Assembly (NCBI GenBank): GCA_023382715.1
Contig: JAHDWP010000006.1
Span: 62,001 to 126,000, forward strand
From: Anaerolineae bacterium
GTDB taxonomy: Bacteria > Chloroflexota > Anaerolineae > Aggregatilineales > Aggregatilineaceae
Direction of reading: 5' to 3'
Length of the DNA: 64,000 bases
The notes below the pieces were generated by a model, which worked only from the letters and a program-made list of their open reading frames with translations, ran no database searches and was not told the origin of the DNA. Position numbers and translations under genes: made by a program. Shown piece by piece: positions 33,756 to 41,660 of this stretch (position 1 is its first letter; each line of letters starts with the position of its first letter).

Positions 33756-33837
33756 AATTTTGCGCTCCGGATCGCGTAAATTTCCCACCCCAAAACGGTA
33801 ATTCTCCGCATTCCACACACCCCTGCTCCGCTACTAT
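33756..33837 (+). promoter_or_regulatory. 22-bp-phased promoter repeats, site A (lipoprotein/VirB6 operon)
   Basis: Three AATT-type cores begin at 33756, 33778 and 33800, exactly 22 bases apart: AATTTTGCGCTCC, AAATTTCCCACCCC, AATTCTCCGCAT. The third unit is preceded by AAAACGGT. TACTAT (33832-33837) begins 32 bases after the third core and lies 38 bases before the ATG at 33876. The same layout recurs at 40650 and, inverted, at 55040. Confidence 0.8.
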
Positions 33838-33875
33838 GGTAGATGGCCGACCTCATCTAGCTCTGGAGCAGTCGT

Positions 33876-34997
33876 ATGACCCGAATCCTTTGTTTCGCGC
33901 TCGTAGCGTTGACGCTCGTGGCTTGCGGCGGCAGCGACGATGACACCCCACCGGTGGAGATTACATCGACCGCCACCCTGACCGCCACGGCGACGGTGGA
34001 GATCACCATTCCACCAACCTTCACGCCGACGCTGACGCCGACCGCATCGCCAACACACACGCCGCTGCCTACCCAGACGATTACGCCCACGCTGGCAGTG
34101 CGGGTGCTGCAAGTCACCGCCGTGATGCCCGGATTAGCGTTGGAACCAGCGGCGGACCTGCTGGCAACATCCGACGCGCTGCCACTCGACGAGTGGGTGC
34201 GCTTTGAGTCAGATCACCCTGCATTGGATTACCTCGGCGGCGAGTGGGTGGATATGTGGTCCTGGTCCGCCGGGCAAAACGAGTACCGCTACAGTGTGGA
34301 CGCGGACGCCGCCGTGCGCCTGGACTTCGAAGGCGAAGGTGTGCGCGTGTGTTACGTCGCTTTCTGGAACGGCGGCATCTGGGACGTGGCCGTAGATGGT
34401 CGTGTCGTCGGCTCGGTCGATGCCTACTCCGCCGAAGCGCACTTCACCTGCACCGACACGTTTCCGGTAGAGGCCGGTGCGCACACCTTGGTGATCCGCA
34501 ACACCGGCGAACGCGACCCGGCCAGTTCGGACACCATGCTCGCGCTGGACGCGGTGCTGACCTATCACAGCAGTCCATCCGCCGTAATCACGTCTGCTGC
34601 TTCCTTCACAGCCTCGCCGGAAGCCCAGCCCGCGCGCCGGGTAGAACTCATCCAGGGTCCTCCGGCCATTCAGCCGACTGCCACCGATGCGCCGCCGGAA
34701 CTGGTGACCGTCGCCGTGCTCATCGCCTACGACGAAAACGCCAACCGCTCGGTAGACCCGGCGGAAGGTGTGCGCGGTATTCCCGTCAGGCTGGTGGATG
34801 TGACCACCAATCGCGCGCTGGCACAAGCTTTCACCGATGAGTCGGGGTATGCGCGCATCCAGCTGCGGACCAATGCCCAGATCAGCCTGGTCGTGCCCTA
34901 CTTCGGCCAGTCGTGGGACGTCTCACGACGATGGGGCGACGACTCGACCTTCACCCTGCTCCTGCCCGCAGGCAACCAGCCCGGCCTTATACCCTAG
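33876..34997 (+). CDS. Lipoprotein, first gene of a transfer operon
   Basis: 373 residues. Type II signal peptide with lipobox LVAC (Cys17), then a Thr/Pro-rich stalk (TSTATLTATATVEITIPPTF...). A central beta-rich domain (about 125-230; GVRVCYVAFWNGGIWDVAVDG) resembles carbohydrate-binding-like folds. A C-terminal Cna-B/SdrD-like segment carries a possible calcium site (AYDENANRSVDPAEGVRGIPVRLVD). It would be anchored outside the membrane. Ten bases separate it from the next lipoprotein gene. A role at the cell surface in mating is inferred from context only. Confidence 0.75.
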   Translation: MTRILCFALVALTLVACGGSDDDTPPVEITSTATLTATATVEITIPPTFTPTLTPTASPTHTPLPTQTITPTLAVRVLQVTAVMPGLALEPAADLLATSDALPLDEWVRFESDHPALDYLGGEWVDMWSWSAGQNEYRYSVDADAAVRLDFEGEGVRVCYVAFWNGGIWDVAVDGRVVGSVDAYSAEAHFTCTDTFPVEAGAHTLVIRNTGERDPASSDTMLALDAVLTYHSSPSAVITSAASFTASPEAQPARRVELIQGPPAIQPTATDAPPELVTVAVLIAYDENANRSVDPAEGVRGIPVRLVDVTTNRALAQAFTDESGYARIQLRTNAQISLVVPYFGQSWDVSRRWGDDSTFTLLLPAGNQPGLIP

Positions 34998-35006
34998 AGG
35001 ACAGTC

Positions 35007-36113
35007 ATGAGAAACAAACGACGTATCCATTGGATCATCGCGCTGTCGCTGCTGCTGGCAGCCGCCATGGCCTGCGCGGGTACGGTGAACAATCTCCAGG
35101 TCACCGGCCTGCCGCAGTACATCTGCCCGTCCAGCACGCCGCGCCCGACACATACGCAGCCTGCGACCAGCCAGCCGCTGTGGCCACCGTATTTTTCGTC
35201 CAACCTGAACTGGTACCAGGTCGCGCCCAACTTCAACACGATCCATGCGCAGTGGACCGGCCAGAATGCCGGCACGGTCTACCTGTCATATTCGGGCAGT
35301 ATGATGACCTACCCGTACTACTGGCCCGGCAGCAATGGGTATATCGCGGTCGATACCATCACTGGCTCGACCCGGACCAACCTGTATGCCATCACCATCC
35401 CGACCAGCGTGTACTACGCCTCGGTCAGCATCTACGCGAGCGGCGTGGCCGGGTCGAGCCGCAGCTATGGTGTCACGCGGGTGACGTACTATATCTATCC
35501 GAATCCGCTCAACCCACCGCCGGGCGGCGCACCGGGGAGTATGACGCCCACGCCACGCCCGACCTACACGCCCTGGCCGACGCCGACGCAGTACGTGCGC
35601 ACCAATGATTACTTCGTGGGCGACGCGATCTATACCCCGGTGCAGCCTTCCGGTCTGCAACTCATGTTCCGCGTATCCCGCATCAGCGATCTGCCTGCGG
35701 CAGAACCCGATGCGGGTGGTCAGCCACAGTCGATCTTCATCTGGGAGTTCGAGGTCAAGAACGTCGGCTCGGTGGAGTACGACATTTTCCCGGCGGGCCA
35801 GATGTACGTCAGCACCATCACGCTGCCCAGCGGCATGGAGACCGAAGGCGTATGGGGAGCGAGCCTCGCGGCGGCAGAAGAAGCCGGGTTCACGCCCAAT
35901 TACGAGTTGACCGATGTGCAGCCGGGGGAAACCAAAACCTTCACGCTGGCCGCTTACGGTCCACGGGGCACAGCGCGGCGCGTCTCATACGTGCTGGACG
36001 TGACCACCCGTGATGATGGCGGCGGTATTCCTACCATCGTGCCGGGTCAGAACATCGTGTCGTGGATCAACGAAGTCAATACCATCTGCACCGGCGACAT
36101 CGCCGAGCCGTAG
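35007..36113 (+). CDS. Second lipoprotein of the transfer operon
   Basis: 368 residues; AGAGG 6 bases ahead of ATG 35007. Signal peptide with lipobox AMAC (Cys23). A Tyr/Ser-rich domain (about 60-165) is followed by a Pro/Thr linker (MTPTPRPTYTPWPTPT) and a DUF4352-like beta domain (about 210-345, IFIWEFEVKNVGSVEYDIFP...). Likely exposed and part of the mating surface. Eight bases precede the VirB6-like gene. Confidence 0.7.
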   Translation: MRNKRRIHWIIALSLLLAAAMACAGTVNNLQVTGLPQYICPSSTPRPTHTQPATSQPLWPPYFSSNLNWYQVAPNFNTIHAQWTGQNAGTVYLSYSGSMMTYPYYWPGSNGYIAVDTITGSTRTNLYAITIPTSVYYASVSIYASGVAGSSRSYGVTRVTYYIYPNPLNPPPGGAPGSMTPTPRPTYTPWPTPTQYVRTNDYFVGDAIYTPVQPSGLQLMFRVSRISDLPAAEPDAGGQPQSIFIWEFEVKNVGSVEYDIFPAGQMYVSTITLPSGMETEGVWGASLAAAEEAGFTPNYELTDVQPGETKTFTLAAYGPRGTARRVSYVLDVTTRDDGGGIPTIVPGQNIVSWINEVNTICTGDIAEP

Positions 36114-36121
36114 GAGGAAGT

Positions 36122-38728
36122 ATGCCCTGGGTTGATGACGTCCTTGACGGACTGCAAGTCCAGATCGACAAGCTGTGGTACGACCTGCTGCGCCTGCTGG
36201 CGCTGGCGGGCTGGACGCTGCAAAAAGGGCTGTTCATGATGGGCCATGCCATTGAGCTGGCCAATCTCTGGCTGGTCGAGAACGCCTTTGCACCGCTCAT
36301 CACGCAGACCAACAACCAGATGCGGGTCACGGCCAGCCTCGCCTTCGTAATCGCCCTCATGGTGTTGGGTATCACGTATATGCTGGCGGCCTTCGTGAAG
36401 CTGGACGTGGTCAGTCCACGCGGTGCGATTGGCTGGTACCTGGCGGGAATCGTCTTTTTCCAGCTTGGCCCGCTGCTGTACCAGGGCATGAACGACTTCC
36501 GCCGTGACCTGAGCACCGGGTTCTATACCGTCGCGCTGGACAGTATGCAGAGCGCGGGTAGTCCGTTCAGTTCCCTCGGAGCGGTGACCAGCAGCGACCT
36601 GCCGCCGCTGGAAGCTTGCGATGCGCTGGGACCGTACCTGCCCGGCGCGACCGGCTTCAGTAACGATGTCGATGGCCTGGATATTGCCCTGGCTTACCTG
36701 CTGGCCGACGGTCAGGATGTGATGGGCTACCCACCTCCGACGTTGACCACCTGTTACCAACCACGCGGCGCATTGTACGATCCCGCCCTGCCGACGCACT
36801 GGCAGTTCTACGAGGACTCGTACTTCTACGTGGGTAACAGCTCGCAGTTTTTTGGCGACCCGCTCAACGAAGAGGAGCGCAAAGCCTCCATCGACAAAGC
36901 GGGCGCGGCGCAGTTTCGCATCTTCTCCGCCTGGCCGATGGTCATCTTTGGCGTGGTCGAGCAGTTGATTTTCCTGCTGCTGACGATTGCTCAGGGCTTG
37001 ACCTTTGTGAGTTTCAGCATTGCCATTCTGTTCGCCTTTTTCAAAAAGACAGAGGTGATCGCCCGCTCGATCCTGGATATGTGGATCGAACTCATTGTGC
37101 AGACGGTGGTCATCGCCCTGATGCAGTCGCTCATCATCTCATTCCTGCTCGGTGCAGCCGCAACTCAGAATGCACTGGTGGTCCTGGGTGTCTCCCTGCT
37201 CTGCACCATCTTCATCCTGGTCCTGCTGTGGAGCGGCATCAAAGCCGTGTGGAACAGCTTCAACCGGTTGTTTGGCGCGATTGGGCAGGCGACCGGCGGC
37301 GTGATGGTCGCGCCGGGAGCGGTCGGTCTGGGATTGGCCGGAGCCGGAGTTGCGGCGGGCGTCGGAGCCACCGCTGCGGCAGTGAATGTGGGCAGCAGCG
37401 CGCTGGCCGGTGTGTCCGCCATGCAGCAGGGGGCGACCGTTTCCCAGACTGCGGGCGTGATGTTGGGTGGATCGCGGCGCTTGCAGAGTGCCGCGCGCAC
37501 GCTGGCGTATCTGCCCGGCACGCGCAACACTCCCCTGGGCCAGATGGCCGACGAATTCACCGAAGGGTCGATGCTGCGCCAGGTCGGGCAGAGCATCCCG
37601 GTGGTGGGCGGGGTGGCTGGCCCGGTGATTGGTGCGCATCTGCTCAGCGACCGCTCCGAGCGTCCATCGCGTGGTCACGGTTACCGCCTGCCTGCCGAAC
37701 CGGAGCCGGTGGACGAAACCAACCCGCGCGAGACGCCGCCCAATCGTCCACGACGGATGGGCACGTTTACGCCTTTACCTGACAACGTGCCGCCGCCTGC
37801 CGTGATCCGGCCTCCGGTGGCCGCAGGCGATCCCGGTGAGGAAATCGAGGAGCGCGTTAGCGACGTCGGCGCGTCGGTGCGCTCACATGCGGGCCAAACA
37901 CGCGCAGCAGCAGATCGTGTCCAGCACGGCACGGATACGCAAGGGGAAGAGGTCGAAGAACGGGTCAGCGCCGTTGGTGCGGATGTCCGGTCAGAGGCGG
38001 GTCAGGCGAAACATGATCAGGATCGCGCGGCCTATGCTTCGGACATGCACGGCGAGGAAGTGGAAGACCGCATCGCTACCCTGGGCGCAACCCTGCAAAC
38101 CGGACAAACCCAGCCGGTGATGGGACTGATGCGCGTGGAAGGTGCGGACAACGTCGCCGGCGTGATGGGTGACTTCATTGCCCAAACACGTGTCCAGCGC
38201 ACCTTGGATGACCAACCCATGACCGGCGGCGCAGATCACTTCACCGTAGCGCAAGGCGTCGCACGGGCAATGGGGGTGACGCCTGAACCGGATGACCGCG
38301 CGCCCGTCCAGGGAGATGTGTCACGGTTGGGGTTGTTTGGCGACATGGCGCTGCGCCTGGGAATGACCGGCCAACAAGCGCAAACCGTGATTACCGAGGT
38401 CAAGAACTCTCCGACCGGCGAACTCACACCGCCCACCCGCACCATGTTGGTTGAGCAGGCACGCGGCACGCTCAATACCGGCTGGGAAGGCGCGGAACGC
38501 GCAGTCAGCGCCTTGCAGCGTGCTGCCGTGATGCTGCCGAACGCCATCACCGCGCGGGGTACGGCGGCGGTGCCCAACGTCACCGTCACGCCAAATGTGC
38601 AGGTCCAGGTCAATGCGCCTGCGTCACCACCAGGTGCCGCATCATCCGGCGGCGGTCTTGACGACGCCATGAAATCACAGGCAGGGCTGGCGGGCAGCCA
38701 GATTGTGCCTCCACGAGGAGAAGCATGA
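36122..38728 (+). CDS. VirB6/TrbL-like polytopic transfer protein with tandem repeats
   Basis: 868 residues from ATG 36122, with TAGGAGGAAG at the ribosome site. About seven spans lie in the first 440 residues (ITASLAFVIALMVL-like, then VVIALMQSLIISFLLGAA and VLLWSGIKAVWNSFNRLFGAI), followed by a Gly/Ala-rich stretch. The cytoplasmic tail has three tandem units of 36 residues starting at 572, 608 and 644 (GEE(I/V)EERVS.VGA.VRS.AGQ). VirB6/TrbL proteins form the inner-membrane channel of type IV secretion systems. Overlaps the next gene by 4 bases (ATGA). Confidence 0.8.
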   Translation: MPWVDDVLDGLQVQIDKLWYDLLRLLALAGWTLQKGLFMMGHAIELANLWLVENAFAPLITQTNNQMRVTASLAFVIALMVLGITYMLAAFVKLDVVSPRGAIGWYLAGIVFFQLGPLLYQGMNDFRRDLSTGFYTVALDSMQSAGSPFSSLGAVTSSDLPPLEACDALGPYLPGATGFSNDVDGLDIALAYLLADGQDVMGYPPPTLTTCYQPRGALYDPALPTHWQFYEDSYFYVGNSSQFFGDPLNEEERKASIDKAGAAQFRIFSAWPMVIFGVVEQLIFLLLTIAQGLTFVSFSIAILFAFFKKTEVIARSILDMWIELIVQTVVIALMQSLIISFLLGAAATQNALVVLGVSLLCTIFILVLLWSGIKAVWNSFNRLFGAIGQATGGVMVAPGAVGLGLAGAGVAAGVGATAAAVNVGSSALAGVSAMQQGATVSQTAGVMLGGSRRLQSAARTLAYLPGTRNTPLGQMADEFTEGSMLRQVGQSIPVVGGVAGPVIGAHLLSDRSERPSRGHGYRLPAEPEPVDETNPRETPPNRPRRMGTFTPLPDNVPPPAVIRPPVAAGDPGEEIEERVSDVGASVRSHAGQTRAAADRVQHGTDTQGEEVEERVSAVGADVRSEAGQAKHDQDRAAYASDMHGEEVEDRIATLGATLQTGQTQPVMGLMRVEGADNVAGVMGDFIAQTRVQRTLDDQPMTGGADHFTVAQGVARAMGVTPEPDDRAPVQGDVSRLGLFGDMALRLGMTGQQAQTVITEVKNSPTGELTPPTRTMLVEQARGTLNTGWEGAERAVSALQRAAVMLPNAITARGTAAVPNVTVTPNVQVQVNAPASPPGAASSGGGLDDAMKSQAGLAGSQIVPPRGEA

Positions 38729-40092
38729 GCGAACACCTGACATACCACACGATTGAAGAACTGCGGGCATTGAGCATCGAGGACCTGCGCGCGCTATGGG
38801 AACTGGTGCCCACCGACCGCCAGCACCGCTACCAGACCGTCTACCAGCGCGAAGTGCGCACCAACGGGGCGTCCGGCTCGGACGCCCTGGAGCAGCAGGT
38901 CGTGACCGCCCTCATCCAGCGCTATGACGAGGGCGCGCTGGTGCCGATTGGCGCACGCTGGGCCAAAACCCCGGCGCGTATCCAGGCAGCGGTCAGGGAG
39001 GGCGAATCGCTGGTGCCGCCTGAAGCAGAGTTCACGCCGCCTGCGACTAACAAGACTCAGGTGTTCCTGATCCTGGGTGGGGCGGCGCTGTTTTTACTGT
39101 TTTTCGTCTTCATGCTGCTGTCACGGCGCGGTGGGGATGATCCTCAACCCGTGATGGACGTCGGGACTATCTCACCTTACGCCACGCCGACTCTGCGCTA
39201 CACACCATCGCCAACGCCGATTGCGCTCGAAGAGCAGGATGTGATCATCCGGGATGGTGTGCGTGACCGTGCGCCTGCCTACCCGGTCAACCTGCAAATC
39301 CTGCCTGCCGGGCAAACCCAGCCGCGTGTGTTTGTCGTGCAGCGACGCAAGGTCGAACTCTCCGAGTGGTTGTACGATCCCAATCCCGACACCGCGTCGT
39401 TCATCCACGCTCTGAGCGTGCGCCCGGTGATTGGTGTACCCTGGTCGCCACAGAATGAAGCGCTCTTTGAATCGTTGGGGCCGGGAGCCACGTTTAGCAT
39501 TCGCCTGAACACCGGCGCGGTGCAGCAGTTTGACTTCGCTTCGAAGACTGAGGTCAGCCGCAGCGACACCAGCGCGTTCCGGCAGATTGAGCCGGGTCTG
39601 GTGTTAGTCCTGATTGGCGAGCGGGATGAGCGCGGCGCGCCAACGGCTACACGCCTGCTCGTGCTTGCCACTTACCCGCCGGAGCAGGAGCTTTCGCGCG
39701 ATGATGTGCTGGTGGCCGATCTCCTGGACCTGCCGGTAGTCGATGTGACGCCTACACTGCCACCGCCCACCGCGACGCCACTCCCGGTGCGCGACCTGCT
39801 GCATGTGGACGTGATCTCCGTCGTCACAACCGGCGGGAGAATCACCATTCAACTGCGCGCCTACAACGGCCAGCCCGAACCGGTGAACATCCGACCGGAG
39901 GATGTCGCGATTGCGTTTGGTTATGCTCCGCGTCCACCTGGTCCTTGGACGCCTGCTGACGGTCTTGAGCCGTTCACGCTGCTGCCCGGTCAGGCTGTCG
40001 ATCTCACACTGCATTGGGCCTGGACGGGTGAACCCTATGCCATGCTGCGTTTCGGCGTGTACCGGTATGCCTTGCAGCTTGAAGAGCGATAA
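38725..40092 (+). CDS. Single-span transfer-operon protein with sortase-like fold traits
   Basis: 455 residues. A cytoplasmic N-terminus (about 1-110), one membrane span (VFLILGGAALFLLFFVFMLL) and a large outer part. Within the outer part, GVPWSPQNEALFESLGPGATFSIRL...FASKTEVSRSDT...LVLVLIGE...RLLVLATY follows the strand order of class-E-like sortases, but the catalytic His and Cys positions are replaced. A non-catalytic sortase fold is my inference. Coupled to the VirB6-like gene by ATGA overlap, so it may be a structural partner of the secretion channel. Confidence 0.65.
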   Translation: MSEHLTYHTIEELRALSIEDLRALWELVPTDRQHRYQTVYQREVRTNGASGSDALEQQVVTALIQRYDEGALVPIGARWAKTPARIQAAVREGESLVPPEAEFTPPATNKTQVFLILGGAALFLLFFVFMLLSRRGGDDPQPVMDVGTISPYATPTLRYTPSPTPIALEEQDVIIRDGVRDRAPAYPVNLQILPAGQTQPRVFVVQRRKVELSEWLYDPNPDTASFIHALSVRPVIGVPWSPQNEALFESLGPGATFSIRLNTGAVQQFDFASKTEVSRSDTSAFRQIEPGLVLVLIGERDERGAPTATRLLVLATYPPEQELSRDDVLVADLLDLPVVDVTPTLPPPTATPLPVRDLLHVDVISVVTTGGRITIQLRAYNGQPEPVNIRPEDVAIAFGYAPRPPGPWTPADGLEPFTLLPGQAVDLTLHWAWTGEPYAMLRFGVYRYALQLEER

Positions 40093-40150
40093 CTTGTCCT
40101 GCCTCAGACCGGCATGGTAAGCTGAACACAAGTCGAGAAAGTGAGTTCCT

Positions 40151-40540
40151 ATGGCAAAGAAAAAGCGCAAACCGGATAACACACCACGCCGCAAACGCTT
40201 CAAGCGTGCGCAGCGTCTGGATGCGGCCAAAAGCTGGCTGCCCACCTACGAGGGCAAGGACATTGTAAAAGGCTACCGGAAACGCTATGGCGTCGATTTC
40301 CGGTGCGCATTCACCGAACTTGAAATGCTTGGCGTCGAAATCGATCCGGCCCGCAAAGAACAAACCTTGCGAGATGTGGAACGACAGGCTGAAATCCGGC
40401 GGCAGAAGAAACTGGAACGCGCAGCGGAACTGGAAAGCGCATTCGGATGGCCTCGAGATGATACCTTTGCCATGATTATCGGCTACACCGGCGGTGGCGC
40501 GCCCTACGGCGTCACCTGGGAAGAATGGGAAGAAATCTAG
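40151..40540 (+). CDS. Small basic protein of unknown function
   Basis: 129 residues with a Lys/Arg-rich N-terminus (MAKKKRKPDNTPRRKRFKRAQ), a central YGVDFRCAFTELEMLGVEID segment, a charged helix (EKTLRDVERQAEIRRQKKLERAAELE) and an aromatic tail. GTGAG lies about 8 bases upstream. No family recognised; the basic head suggests nucleic-acid binding. It ends the first transfer operon, with a terminator 56 bases downstream. Confidence 0.65.
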   Translation: MAKKKRKPDNTPRRKRFKRAQRLDAAKSWLPTYEGKDIVKGYRKRYGVDFRCAFTELEMLGVEIDPARKEQTLRDVERQAEIRRQKKLERAAELESAFGWPRDDTFAMIIGYTGGGAPYGVTWEEWEEI

Positions 40541-40596
40541 GCAGAAGACGACTTCGAGCTATAACCCTAATCACAGGGTCCTACGTTTTGCATGTT

Positions 40597-40630
40597 CACA
40601 GCCGATCACTCAGGTCGGCTGTGTTTTTTT
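40597..40630 (+). terminator. Rho-independent terminator of the first transfer operon
   Basis: CACAGCCGA (40597-40605), loop, TCGGCTGTG (40615-40623) and seven T residues (40624-40630). Confidence 0.85.
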
Positions 40631-40649
40631 CTGATCCAGGCCAGATCGG

Positions 40650-40730
40650 AATTTTACATCTGGAACCGGTCAATTTTACATGCCCAAAACGGTAATTCTC
40701 CGCATGTTCGACCCCCTCGCTTTGTTATCC
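40650..40730 (+). promoter_or_regulatory. 22-bp-phased promoter repeats, site B (VirB2-VirB4 operon)
   Basis: AATT cores begin at 40650, 40672 and 40694 (22-base steps): AATTTTACATCTGG, AATTTTACATGCCC, AATTCTCCGCAT. AAAACGGT precedes the last, identical to site A. TTATCC (40725-40730) starts 31 bases after the third core. The start codon of the pilin-like gene is about 137 bases further, leaving a long leader. Confidence 0.8.
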
Positions 40731-40866
40731 TGAAAGTGTCAGATGAGCGGGGTGGCGCAGCCGCAACGAGACCCCACACATCCAGGAGGAGAACAGCGTC
40801 TGAGCGCGCGACTCCCACCCCGCCCCTGGCACATTCGTCAAACGTCCACATGTGGAGGATTTCATC

Positions 40867-41106
40867 GTGTCGATCAGCCAGACTCTCGAACAGTGGTTTG
40901 CCGAAGCGCAAGCTGTCGCGCAAATCGTCGCTCCGATGGCCGCCTTCCTCGGGTTTATTGGATTGGGCCTCATGTATATGGGTTCCTCATGGCCTATTAT
41001 CGGCCAGTGGAAACAGGACAATCCACGCGCCGCTAATCAGGTCGTCATGGGCCTGCTATTCGTCATCGCCGCCTCGACCGTCGCCAGCCTCATCTCGTTC
41101 ACCTAG
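40867..41106 (+). CDS. VirB2/TrbC-like pilin candidate
   Basis: 79 residues from GTG 40867, with GGAGG 8 bases upstream; a GTG at 40852 lacks spacing. Two hydrophobic spans (IVAPMAAFLGFIGLGLMYMG and VVMGLLFVIAASTVASLI) flank a short polar loop (QWKQDNPRAANQ), the arrangement of VirB2/TrbC pilins after processing. Order ahead of VirB3- and VirB4-like genes supports the call. There is no long signal peptide, as in several Gram-positive-type systems. Confidence 0.7.
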   Translation: MSISQTLEQWFAEAQAVAQIVAPMAAFLGFIGLGLMYMGSSWPIIGQWKQDNPRAANQVVMGLLFVIAASTVASLISFT

Positions 41107-41189
41107 TCCCGCCCACTCACCTACCCCACAGCAATTGCAGCCAGTCTGATGGGCTGGCTGCTTTTGCTCAGGGAACAAGGAAGATATGG

Positions 41190-41660
41190 ATGGCAGCCGA
41201 TCTCAAATCACACGTCCTGCGCCGAGACGAAAAGGGGTTCATGGGCATTCCGTTCAAACGCCTGCTGCTGGGCGGCGTCAGCGGCGGCATGACCCTCATC
41301 ATCGCCCGTTTTGCGTTGGGCAACCTGGCCTTTCTCGTGGCCGCCCTCACGTTCATTCTTGCCCTGACTCTGACCGGTCCGCGCGGCGGCATTCCGCTGT
41401 GGCAGCGCCTGCTGTACCGGATGCGCGGCAGCCTGATGCTCGCCGCCGAACGCAAACCCAAAAGCCTCGCCGGTCGCCTGGGCACCACATTCGACATGCC
41501 CACCGGCCTGGTAGCGCTCGACGCCGACCTGGTCTTCGCGCCGCCGGAAGGTGACGTCGAAGCCGACATGACCGAGTGGATCACCTTCGCCCACGCCGGT
41601 GAAGCCGACCACGACAGCGGGCTGGTGTTTGTCGAGAAACCCCTGGAAGGAAATCATTAA
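41190..41660 (+). CDS. VirB3/PrgI-like transfer membrane protein
   Basis: 156 residues. Two adjacent spans near the N-terminus (LLLGGVSGGMTLIIARFALGNLAFLVAALTFILALTL) are followed by a soluble C-terminal half. Small proteins of this topology directly precede VirB4 ATPases in conjugation systems. The TAATG junction with the ATPase gene indicates coupling. Confidence 0.65.
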   Translation: MAADLKSHVLRRDEKGFMGIPFKRLLLGGVSGGMTLIIARFALGNLAFLVAALTFILALTLTGPRGGIPLWQRLLYRMRGSLMLAAERKPKSLAGRLGTTFDMPTGLVALDADLVFAPPEGDVEADMTEWITFAHAGEADHDSGLVFVEKPLEGNH

